DNA of 34,905 bases, from positions 1-34,905 of the forward strand of contig NZ_JAPSLH010000037.1 in NCBI RefSeq assembly GCF_031180965.1. Direction: 5' to 3'. The notes under the pieces were generated by a model that worked only from the letters and a program-made list of their open reading frames with translations, made no database searches and was not told the DNA's origin. Source of the DNA: Chelativorans sp. Lineage in GTDB: Bacteria > Pseudomonadota > Alphaproteobacteria > Rhizobiales > Rhizobiaceae. The position numbers were made by a program, and so were the translations under genes. Of this stretch, positions 27,869 through 34,905 are shown piece by piece. How positions within the stretch are numbered: the stretch's first letter is position 1; each line of letters begins with the position of its first letter.

Positions 27869-30145
27869 TACATACCCCGCAGCATCCGGCCCCGATGCTG
27901 ACCTAATCGTGCACCTCTCCAGCTGACCAGACTCGCACATCATGCTGATTAGGTCGCGCAGCTCCCTCGCCTTCACACCATGGCGCAGGGCATACAGCAA
28001 ATCCTTGTGCTTCACCCTTCCGCCCCGCGCCTTGATGATTCGCAACACCTTCTGCGCGTTGGCCTGGTTCTCATTCTCCGCCATGTAGTCGGCCGCGCCG
28101 TCCGCCATCATCTTCGCTGAGCGCAGGGCGAGATCGATCCCGAAATCTAAATCGCTCTTCCGTACCTGGTCGTCGTCCAGGCGGCCTATCGCGACGATGG
28201 TCGCGATCCTCAGCGCCATCTCGACAGTGCGGGCATAGAAGGCGCCGCGCTCTGCCTCTTTCCGCATAAGATCATCGATCTCGGCCGAGAAGGCCTTGTA
28301 CCGGTCGTGAGCCCCATCAGGGCACCAGGGGATTTCCCGCAATTGCCCCGCCATGGCCGGATCGGAATTCGGATCATTGCGGAAGGCCGAGGAAAGATCT
28401 CCGGAGCGGTAGTAAATCAGTTGGAGATCGTTGACGATGTCGACCGGAACGACGGCAGGATCACGTTGTGGGTCCTGCTCTGCCACTCTGCCGCGGCCGT
28501 TGAGAAGCAGGAAACGGTTCAGCGTCCCATCCTCCAGGCTCGCACCCTCCATGGAAGAGTAAAACTGTTCCGGCGTGGAAGCGCCAAACAACGTTATAGC
28601 AGGGCTATAGACGGTTTGGCTCTCCTTCTGAGCCCATTCCGGGGTAGCGTACGGGGCGAAGGATGAGGACCAGAGCGTCCTCAGCACCTTCGAGATCGCG
28701 CCTTCGAACCCGCTCGCCCTCTTGCTGTTGATCCTCTTCATGAAGCCGCCGAACTCATCCATGGCGCAGACCGCGAGCGGCTTACGCATGATGAAGTTCA
28801 CCACGGCTGGCATGGAGATGAACTCGGACGGGCCGAGATGCAGCCCCAGCTTAGCCGCTGTCATGGCGCGACCGATCTGCTGTAGCGGATGATCCTTGCC
28901 GGTACCGGTAGGAGCGAGGCCAAGGATGTAGAGGTGCGTCCCGCTTCTCGTTGGACCGCAGAACTGGCGCCCGGCCGCAGTTCCTACGATGGCCAGCGCT
29001 GCGCCTATCGCGAGCTCGGGCTGCGGCTTTCGAGCGGTCTGGACTATCCAGCCGGCCAGGTCGCCGACGAGGCCGGGAGGGTATATGTCGGGGTGAGCGG
29101 TTCGCTGGGATACCGAAATCTCGGTATTGACGATCTCCCCGGTTTCGGCATCGGCCAGTGTTCCGTCGTGGTTCTCGATCAGCCGGCGCGCCGCTGCGGC
29201 GGCTTCGAGGGGGTCCACCTGCGGCACCTTGTGCTTGAGGGCGATGGCGGAAAGGTCAGCCCCATGTTCGCGGGCGATCTGTGCGAGAGTGCGGCCAGTT
29301 ATGCCGCTGCGCTTGAAGGATCGCCACTTCTTCTCGATCTCCTTCGACCCCGGATATTTGACGCCGCCCTTCGATGACCACGCATCGGCGATAGCCAGCC
29401 CTTCGCCGCCTGTGGCGGCATGGATGGCCATAAGCACGGAAACCCAGTCGTGATAGCCGCAGTTGGCCGGGATGTAGGAAAGCAGCTCCTCGATTTCGGC
29501 AGTCGAGGGGTGATTTTCAACCGTTTGGGCACCACCTCCTGATCCTTGTGGCACAAGGCTTTGAGGTTGATTTCGTCCTGCTTCGGCACCACCCCTTCTT
29601 GCCTCCAGCAATTCCGAAAGCCAGGTCGGCAGTTCGGGCGCCTCGGCAATATCGCCGAAGACCTCGTACAGCCGCCCGTCCTGCATCACGGTGCCCGGTG
29701 CGATGACGTAGCCGCCATGGCCGCGAACGTCCACGCCGGCGGGCAGCGCCCCGGCAGAGTTCCCATGCCTCTTCCCTGGTGGCTGGCGATAGAAGAAATG
29801 GGTGCCCTCATTGGGAGTGGCAGCGAGCGGCACGCCGTGCGGCTCATAACCGACCTTGGCCATGAGCTCGCCGAGGGCTGAGACGCCGTCATGCTCTCCG
29901 TGCCGATCGGCATCAATGACGAGAAGGTTGGATTTAGCCAGATCGAGCCCGATCGCCGCTTCGGGCCACTTCTTCCACCATTGCAGGATCTGCGGCTCGG
30001 CAGTCGTCGAGGCGTCACGCCACTTGATGAATGGCATGGGCTGCTTCGCCTTCGACCCTCCGGAATGGCAGGGAAAGACGGCAAACCCGGCGCGCGCCAG
30101 GCGCAGGGCGGTATCGAGATTTGACGACAGATGCGTCACGCTCAA
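27851..30145 (-). CDS. Primase-polymerase / DUF3987 helicase fusion
   Basis: A 764-residue protein from the TTG at 30145, which overlaps the preceding stop as TTGA; the frame is open to 30211 but a coupled start fits. Residues about 10-180 are a Prim-Pol domain: LLVIDAD (D78, D80), THFFYRQP (H116) and GYVIAPGT. Residues about 215-295 resemble PriCT_2 (ELLSYIPANCGYHDWVSVLMAIHAAT). The C-terminal half is a DUF3987 ATPase with Walker A APTGTGKD (411-418) and Walker B VCAMDEFGG (D463, E464). It would prime and unwind phage DNA at the origin. It ends 18 bases inside the convergent DUF4062 gene. Confidence 0.88.
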   Translation of the reverse strand: MSVTHLSSNLDTALRLARAGFAVFPCHSGGSKAKQPMPFIKWRDASTTAEPQILQWWKKWPEAAIGLDLAKSNLLVIDADRHGEHDGVSALGELMAKVGYEPHGVPLAATPNEGTHFFYRQPPGKRHGNSAGALPAGVDVRGHGGYVIAPGTVMQDGRLYEVFGDIAEAPELPTWLSELLEARRGGAEAGRNQPQSLVPQGSGGGAQTVENHPSTAEIEELLSYIPANCGYHDWVSVLMAIHAATGGEGLAIADAWSSKGGVKYPGSKEIEKKWRSFKRSGITGRTLAQIAREHGADLSAIALKHKVPQVDPLEAAAAARRLIENHDGTLADAETGEIVNTEISVSQRTAHPDIYPPGLVGDLAGWIVQTARKPQPELAIGAALAIVGTAAGRQFCGPTRSGTHLYILGLAPTGTGKDHPLQQIGRAMTAAKLGLHLGPSEFISMPAVVNFIMRKPLAVCAMDEFGGFMKRINSKRASGFEGAISKVLRTLWSSSFAPYATPEWAQKESQTVYSPAITLFGASTPEQFYSSMEGASLEDGTLNRFLLLNGRGRVAEQDPQRDPAVVPVDIVNDLQLIYYRSGDLSSAFRNDPNSDPAMAGQLREIPWCPDGAHDRYKAFSAEIDDLMRKEAERGAFYARTVEMALRIATIVAIGRLDDDQVRKSDLDFGIDLALRSAKMMADGAADYMAENENQANAQKVLRIIKARGGRVKHKDLLYALRHGVKARELRDLISMMCESGQLERCTIRSASGPDAAGYVLSQKL

Positions 30146-30492
30146 AACGGCGCCTCGTCCTTCAGGCCAGCGATCAGCGCCTTCCGGTATCCCGCAACGA
30201 TGCGGCGGCAAAATTCAAACCACTCGTCAGGGGTGAGGCTCGATAAGGGAGAGTCCCCCTTCCCGATCTGGTCCAGGAAGGAACCGCCCTCGTCACCACC
30301 TTTGCCGGCAGCAAGCGATTCCAGGCGCGAAAATGTCTCCTGCTTCATCGTGTAACTGTCCTTCGCGATCTGAAGGCATTCCGGATCATCGCAGACCCAG
30401 AGCACCGTCTGACCGGTCCTCGGCGCATAGCCAAAGCCGGTCGCGACGCGGCCGCAGCACCCACAGATCGCATCTTCGAAACGGTTGATCAT
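30142..30492 (-). CDS. DUF6511 zinc-binding protein
   Basis: A 116-residue protein with paired Cys motifs CGCCGR (residues 10-15) and WVCDDPECLQ, a likely zinc ribbon, and the family-typical C-terminus EWFEFCRRIVAGYRKALIAGL. The function of DUF6511 is unknown; it is commonly found next to phage replication genes. It overlaps its neighbours by 4 bases on both sides in the replication operon. Confidence 0.82.
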   Translation of the reverse strand: MINRFEDAICGCCGRVATGFGYAPRTGQTVLWVCDDPECLQIAKDSYTMKQETFSRLESLAAGKGGDEGGSFLDQIGKGDSPLSSLTPDEWFEFCRRIVAGYRKALIAGLKDEAPF

Positions 30493-30821
30493 TGAAGCGG
30501 CTCCAGCTTGTACGAGGCCCGGTTGCCGCGGCCCGTCGGACCCCTCGGAATGGTCCAGCCATACAGGGCTAGCTTGTCGCGAAGCCGTGAGAGCTGGACG
30601 TTAAGGGCGGTGCGAGCGTTCTCCGGCTCGTGCGAACCGCTATAGATGCGCTCGATCAAAAATTCGGCCGGGACGGATCGGGGATATGCCTCGGCGAGCG
30701 CATTGACGATCGTGCGCGGTACCGTGGCTAGCGGAGCGGCGTCGAGCGCTTCTATGGGCGCCCTGCCCGCGTTTATGGGTTGGCCGCAGCAGGGGCAGTG
30801 ACGAGGCGTATGGAATGTCAT
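30489..30821 (-). CDS. Winged-helix protein with N-terminal CxxC, possible regulator
   Basis: A 110-residue protein. The N-terminus has CPCCGQ (C9, C12). Residues about 65-108 match a winged-helix DNA-binding pattern close to the OmpR-type Trans_reg_C (TALNVQLSRLRDKLALYGWTI, then a GRGNRASYKL wing). It is likely a DNA-binding protein of the replication operon, perhaps a regulator. Overlaps of 4 bases with both neighbours show it is translationally coupled. Confidence 0.72.
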   Translation of the reverse strand: MTFHTPRHCPCCGQPINAGRAPIEALDAAPLATVPRTIVNALAEAYPRSVPAEFLIERIYSGSHEPENARTALNVQLSRLRDKLALYGWTIPRGPTGRGNRASYKLEPLQ

Positions 30822-32584
30822 TCCGCCGCCTCCCGAAACGAAGTTTCCTCGGCGACGCGCCGCTTCGGTGCTGCATCAGCCATGATCGCGCCGACGCACG
30901 CCTTCATTTTCGCGACCGAGACGGCATTGCCGATCTGCTTGATCTTCTCGGTTTTTGTCCCGGCGAATTCGTATTCCTGATCTTCGGTGTTGAAGCCCAT
31001 GGCAGCCGCCAACTCGTGCGGCTCGAGCATGCGAAACAGGATGTCGTATTGCGGCGTGGCCTCGACCAGATTAACGCGGCCGCTGGCGCACAGCGTCGGC
31101 GTCGGCTCATCTACGTTGTGCACCCGCGGCGCCTGACCTTCGCGCTCGCCGAACTGTGCCGCGATGAAGGCGAGCTCGCCTCGGTTGGCGGTTGTGATGG
31201 TGGGAAGCGGATCGGCCTCGACGTCGCGGGCGCGATCACTGCCGTCCGCGTGTGTGATCGGCACGACCATACCGAAGCGGCCCTTGGTCGTGATCGGCGG
31301 CAGCGGGTCGTCGGCCGTGAAGCACGGAGGCGGGGCTCCAGCCTCGATCTGCCATCCGTTGCCGTAGTAGGGCGAAATCAGAACATGGCTGTGCTTCGCC
31401 ACCTGCGTCGGTGTTGGCTCGCTCACCGGTCGCGGCGCGCCTTCCCCCTGACGGGAGAGCATGAAGGGTTCGACGAGGTAGCCGCCGCCGTCGCAGTTCG
31501 ATGTCGGCGTCGGCTCATCCACGGAATGGGCGCGGGTCTCACCGTAGCCGTCGCCGTGGCGATTTAGAATGAAAGGCTCGATGAGCATCGGCCGGGCGCA
31601 GCCCTGGCGCTCCTCGGCCGCTGCCCCTCCGGTTGTGATCGTCGGAAGGGGGTCGCCGACGGATCGCGCCGCGCCGCTGTTGTGCTGCGAGAGCAAGATT
31701 GGCTCGGCGAGGCCAATATGGTTACCGTTTGCCGCGATCGTCGGCAGCGGTGCGTCCACCGATTGCCCCGCCATATGCTGGCGCAGGATGACCAGGAACG
31801 GCTCCGGCCAACCAAATTTCTGTGCGCCGGCATAGATTCTCGCCAGCGTCTTCGGCGCCAGAGGCTTCTTGCGGTTGAAGATCGACTTGCCCTTGATCGA
31901 CCAATCGATGATCTCGCGCGCGGGACGCCATGGTTTGGCATCGGAGAACAGCTCTCCGTAACTGCTGCTCCCATGGCGTTTGCGGTGGGTCGGCATCGGC
32001 CACGCGACCTTCCGTCTATCCGAGCGAGCCATAAGGATGAAGCGCTGCCGCGTTGTGGCATCGCCGTAGTCTGCTGCGTTCAGCTTCCGCCATTCCGGTT
32101 CAAAGCCGAGGCGCTTGATCGTCTCGATCCAGGCGTAAAAATACTCGCCCTTGCGGGATTTAATTGGCTTACCGGTCCGTAGGTCGACTGGCCCCCAGCC
32201 GATGAACTCCCACACGTTCTCGATGATGATGCGCTTTACCCTTAGCTCCGTCAGCCAAGTGATGATGTGCCATGGGTCGGAGCGCTGCTGATCCGATGTC
32301 GGCTTGCCGCCGCGCGCGACGCTATGATGCGTGCAAGTCGGCGATGCCATCAGCAGGTCGAGATAGCCTTCGGGAACGATCAGGTGCGGCCGGACGGTGG
32401 CGATATCCTGGACGTAGTGCCGCGCCTCCGGATGATTGCGCTTATGCGTCTCTATGGCGACGCCCCAGTGGTTGACGCATACCAGCTCCATTTCGAGCCC
32501 AAGTTCGGCGAGCGCCCGCTGACAACCGGTGGAGGAGCCGCCAGCACCACAGAGGAGGTCGGCGACGAGCATCTTTCGCTTCAT
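30818..32584 (-). CDS. DNA cytosine-C5 methyltransferase with repeat-built recognition region
   Basis: A 588-residue protein with the C5 methyltransferase motifs in order: DLLCGAGGSSTG (motif I, 9-20), SPTC with catalytic C84 (motif IV, PTC instead of PPC), ENV at 122-124 (motif VI), TTRQRFILM around 177-185 (motif VIII), and GNAVSV at 552-557 (motif X). Between VIII and X, where the target-recognition domain belongs, residues about 265-510 are seven repeats of 32-46 residues, each with a PxPT-like core (279, 312, 358, 390, 427, 459, 494). It would methylate phage DNA against host restriction. It overlaps the helicase gene by 4 bases. Confidence 0.92.
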   Translation of the reverse strand: MKRKMLVADLLCGAGGSSTGCQRALAELGLEMELVCVNHWGVAIETHKRNHPEARHYVQDIATVRPHLIVPEGYLDLLMASPTCTHHSVARGGKPTSDQQRSDPWHIITWLTELRVKRIIIENVWEFIGWGPVDLRTGKPIKSRKGEYFYAWIETIKRLGFEPEWRKLNAADYGDATTRQRFILMARSDRRKVAWPMPTHRKRHGSSSYGELFSDAKPWRPAREIIDWSIKGKSIFNRKKPLAPKTLARIYAGAQKFGWPEPFLVILRQHMAGQSVDAPLPTIAANGNHIGLAEPILLSQHNSGAARSVGDPLPTITTGGAAAEERQGCARPMLIEPFILNRHGDGYGETRAHSVDEPTPTSNCDGGGYLVEPFMLSRQGEGAPRPVSEPTPTQVAKHSHVLISPYYGNGWQIEAGAPPPCFTADDPLPPITTKGRFGMVVPITHADGSDRARDVEADPLPTITTANRGELAFIAAQFGEREGQAPRVHNVDEPTPTLCASGRVNLVEATPQYDILFRMLEPHELAAAMGFNTEDQEYEFAGTKTEKIKQIGNAVSVAKMKACVGAIMADAAPKRRVAEETSFREAAE

Positions 32585-34218
32585 GCCGCCCTCCCATTAG
32601 CGGCGGGAAAGGAGCGGCCCACCACATCAAAATATTTCCGGTTCTTAAGGCTCGGCCGCACGCTGATGGTGGCGGGCATTGTGAGCTCGCCCCCTTCCCA
32701 CCTCTCCAATGCTTCGGACGTGCTCTTCGGTAGAGGCGTGGCGCCGCCATGGTTGATCCACCACTGGCAGGCCCGCTGCCTCCAGTTGCCGCCCCATTCA
32801 AAGGCAAGCCACTCGTAATAGCTGTTCAGCCCGGCGAAGTAGGTGACCCGTACGGAGTCCGGTGACCCGATCTTCTCATGCCGGTCAAATCGCCAGTCGA
32901 CGACGGGCACCATCTGCGGCGGCACCGCTTCGGTGCTTAGGATGCCGACTTCGGATTCCGCCTCGGCCTGGTGCTTGGGCTTCTCCTCACGCGGCCATTC
33001 GTGGCCACAGACCTTGCACGACGATGCGTTAAGCGCGGCCAGGGATTGGCACTGTGGGCACTCCTTCGCCCGAACGCTATCGACTGCCACCTTTCCATCG
33101 TCGCCGGAGGATTTCCCTTTTGGCATGACGGAGACAGCGTCAACCGGCCCATGGCGCCGGACATTGCCGGCGAAATCGAGGACAAGGCAGTTTTCCTTGC
33201 CCTGCGCCAATCGTGTGCCCCTGCCGACGATTTGGACATAGAGGCTGGTGGACAGTGTCGGCCTCAGCATCGCGACCAGGTCGACCTGCGGCGCGTCGAA
33301 CCCAGTGGTAAGCACCTGGGCATTGGTCAGGCAGCGGATTTGGCCGGCTTTGAAGCGGCGGATGATGGAGTCCCGTTCACCGGTGGGAGTCTCGCCACTC
33401 ACCATTTCGCAGGAGATGCCGTGCGCCTTGATTGCGTCCCGCGTGCGAGCGGCGTTGCCAACACCGGAACAGAACACCAGCCAGGAGCGGCGGTTCTCGC
33501 CAAAGCGAACCAGCTCACGAACTGCCTCGATCGTAACCTTGTCCGCTGCGGTTTCGAGCGCGCCCGCGACGAATTCTCCGCCCCGGCGCTGCACATTGGA
33601 AACATCGATCTCTGTTGCAGAGGCTTTGGAAATCAGCGGCGACAGATAGCCGTCGGCGATACCTTCGCCGATGCCGTAGGAATATACCGTCTTATCGAAC
33701 AGCCGATCGCTGCCGTCATCCAGGCGTCCACTGTCGAGCCGATAAGGGGTAGCTGTGAAGCCGGCCACGCGCAGGTCTGGAGTGACAGAGCGGAGATCCT
33801 CGAGCAGCTTGCGGTACATGCCATTTCCTGCGCTCGGCACAAGATGCGCCTCATCGATCAGGATCAGGTCGCGTCGGCCGAGCGCAGCGGCCTTGCGGTA
33901 GACGGACTGGATCGAGGCAAAGGTAATGCGATGGTGTGCGTCTCGCTTGCCGAGCCCGGCGCTGTAGAGCCCGATTGGTGCGTCGGGCCAAAGCTTCAGC
34001 ACGGCCGTGAAGTTCTGCTCCACCAGCTCGCGCACGTGGACCAGCATGAGCACTCGCAACGTGGGGAATGTATTGAGCAACCCCTTCGTCAGTTCGGCAA
34101 TGACGAGCGACTTGCCGGTACCGGTAGCGAGATCGACCAGCGGGTTGCCTCCGCCGGTCTGCCAGAAATCAAGGACGGCCTGGATTGCTTCGGATTGGTA
34201 CGGGCGGAGCTGGATCAT
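32581..34218 (-). CDS. SF2 DEAH-box helicase with zinc ribbon
   Basis: A 545-residue protein. Helicase motifs are ATGTGKS (31-37), DEAH (122-125), FTATPYR (motif III-like), and QIVGRGTR (motif VI), so both RecA-like domains are present, like the phage UvsW/RadD-type helicases. After these lies a zinc ribbon, CPQC then CKVCGHEW. The C-terminus (about 430-545) is Trp-rich (WRQRACQWWINHGG), likely nucleic-acid-binding. A role in replication or recombination is likely. It overlaps both neighbours by 4 bases. Confidence 0.9.
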   Translation of the reverse strand: MIQLRPYQSEAIQAVLDFWQTGGGNPLVDLATGTGKSLVIAELTKGLLNTFPTLRVLMLVHVRELVEQNFTAVLKLWPDAPIGLYSAGLGKRDAHHRITFASIQSVYRKAAALGRRDLILIDEAHLVPSAGNGMYRKLLEDLRSVTPDLRVAGFTATPYRLDSGRLDDGSDRLFDKTVYSYGIGEGIADGYLSPLISKASATEIDVSNVQRRGGEFVAGALETAADKVTIEAVRELVRFGENRRSWLVFCSGVGNAARTRDAIKAHGISCEMVSGETPTGERDSIIRRFKAGQIRCLTNAQVLTTGFDAPQVDLVAMLRPTLSTSLYVQIVGRGTRLAQGKENCLVLDFAGNVRRHGPVDAVSVMPKGKSSGDDGKVAVDSVRAKECPQCQSLAALNASSCKVCGHEWPREEKPKHQAEAESEVGILSTEAVPPQMVPVVDWRFDRHEKIGSPDSVRVTYFAGLNSYYEWLAFEWGGNWRQRACQWWINHGGATPLPKSTSEALERWEGGELTMPATISVRPSLKNRKYFDVVGRSFPAANGRAA

Positions 34219-34544
34219 TGCCGTGCCTCCGCTCGAAGCCGGGCGATCCGATCCAGCATTGCTTGGTTGCCCCTTAGCCGGGCGGTATATTCCACAGGGC
34301 CATATCGGTCAGTTTCGACTGCGCCATAGCTGACAGCCAGGCGTCGCTTGGATCGGGCGATGTCGAAATGCTCCCAGGAAGCGTTCATCCCTGGAAGACC
34401 AATCCCCGGCGGCCGCTGGAACCATTTACGCTGCACGCCGATCCTATCGGCCACGGCAAACAGCTCTTCGCGGGTATCCGCCCACATGTGACACATGAGC
34501 ATTCGCCCGAAGGGTGCTCTCATATCGTCGACGTAGACGCTCAT
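34215..34544 (-). CDS. DUF4031 protein
   Basis: A 109-residue protein with the DUF4031 pattern: MSVYVDDMRAPFGRMLMCHMWADTREELFAVADRIG at the start (described by segment), then QRKWFQRPP, and W-HFDIARSKRRLAVSYGAVE. The function is unknown. Such proteins are common in phage replication clusters. It overlaps the helicase and the upstream methyltransferase by 4 bases each. Confidence 0.87.
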   Translation of the reverse strand: MSVYVDDMRAPFGRMLMCHMWADTREELFAVADRIGVQRKWFQRPPGIGLPGMNASWEHFDIARSKRRLAVSYGAVETDRYGPVEYTARLRGNQAMLDRIARLRAEARQ

Positions 34545-34905
34545 GCCGCCGCTCCCTCGAAGAGGTCGCCGGTCGCCTTATTCTTTTCGGCGCGCTGGAG
34601 GTTCCGGACGGCAAGCTGGAAATACTCCGGCTTCAACTCTGTCCCGATGAAGCGACGCCCGTGGCGGACGCTCTCGTATCCTTCTGAACCGATGCCCATG
34701 AAGGGCGAATAAACTGTCTCGCCGTCGTTCGTGTATTGCAGGACGAGGCGACGCGTCAGATCGAGCGGCATCGGACACAGATGCCGCTCCTCATCACCCT
34801 TCGCCCCGACATTAAGAACGTCGGTCTCGCGGGTGTTCATCCACACCGGCGAAGCCCACTCCTGCCAGACCTCCAACGGGAAGCGCTCCGGTGGATGGAC
34901 CACCG
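34541..34905 (-). CDS. DNA amino-methyltransferase (N6-adenine/N4-cytosine type), partial, 5' end off window
   Basis: The frame continues out of the right edge; only the C-terminal 121 or so residues are here. The SAM-binding motif SPFMGIGSEG and the following GRRFIGTELKPEYFQLAVRNL segment are those of the N6_N4_Mtase family (PF01555). In the beta-class order the catalytic (D/S)PPY motif precedes this, so it should lie beyond the edge. It is the first gene seen of the replication/modification operon and with the C5 enzyme gives the phage two kinds of DNA methylation. Confidence 0.85.
   Translation of the reverse strand, partial: VVHPPERFPLEVWQEWASPVWMNTRETDVLNVGAKGDEERHLCPMPLDLTRRLVLQYTNDGETVYSPFMGIGSEGYESVRHGRRFIGTELKPEYFQLAVRNLQRAEKNKATGDLFEGAAA

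Noticed and set aside
32971-34329. A 452-codon plus-strand open frame opposite the helicase
   Set aside because: It is a shadow of a gene with clear helicase motifs; composition is typical of a high-GC antisense frame and no domain is seen.

Overview
The window is a block of a tailed temperate phage of the siphovirus type, most likely a prophage, from a high-GC alphaproteobacterium, probably Rhizobiales/Hyphomicrobiales. The host call is inference. It rests on overall composition and on the mix of families recognised: DUF2184 capsid, DUF1073 portal, DUF6511 and DUF6456-like proteins, and a Prim-Pol/DUF3987 primase-helicase. No integrase, repressor, attachment site or host flank is visible, so a free phage genome cannot be excluded. 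Both ends are cut inside genes.

Reading leftward (the minus strand, the direction of nearly all phage functions), the layout is as follows. From 34905 to 27851 lies a replication and DNA-modification operon: an amino-methyltransferase (partial), a DUF4031 protein, an SF2 helicase, a cytosine-C5 methyltransferase, a winged-helix protein, a DUF6511 zinc protein, and a primase-polymerase/helicase. Every junction in it is a 4-base start/stop overlap. A DUF6456-like protein follows at 26483-25848. Then come packaging and head genes: TerS, TerL, a portal fused to an Acb1-like 2H phosphoesterase domain, a small Cys protein, a DUF2213 protease with a nested scaffold, a decoration-type protein and the DUF2184 capsid. 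Connector and tail-completion genes run from 18421 to 14098. The tail genes are the tube protein, two chaperone-like proteins, the tape measure, two minor tail proteins, an NlpC/P60-like peptidase, a J-like tip protein and fibres. An N-acetylmuramidase endolysin is cut by the left edge.

A second set of genes lies on the plus strand, tucked between these late genes at eight separate places. They are an OafA-type membrane acyltransferase, a hypothetical protein, a small exported protein, a HicA/HicB toxin-antitoxin pair, two very small ORFs (one a membrane peptide), an AAA_28-like NTPase, a Cas2-fold (SinR-like) protein, an exported Cys-containing protein and an AT-rich DUF4062 protein. They look like morons: independently expressed cargo that can alter the lysogen by surface modification, toxin-antitoxin stability or phage exclusion.

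The largest intergenic region (26484-26830) carries perfect 9-bp repeats in both orientations beside an AT-rich stretch, and is a candidate replication origin or operator cluster. The points most worth following are the portal-Acb1 fusion, the seven-unit repeat in the recognition region of the C5 methyltransferase, the iteron region with its DUF4062 neighbour, and the systematic plus-strand cargo pattern.
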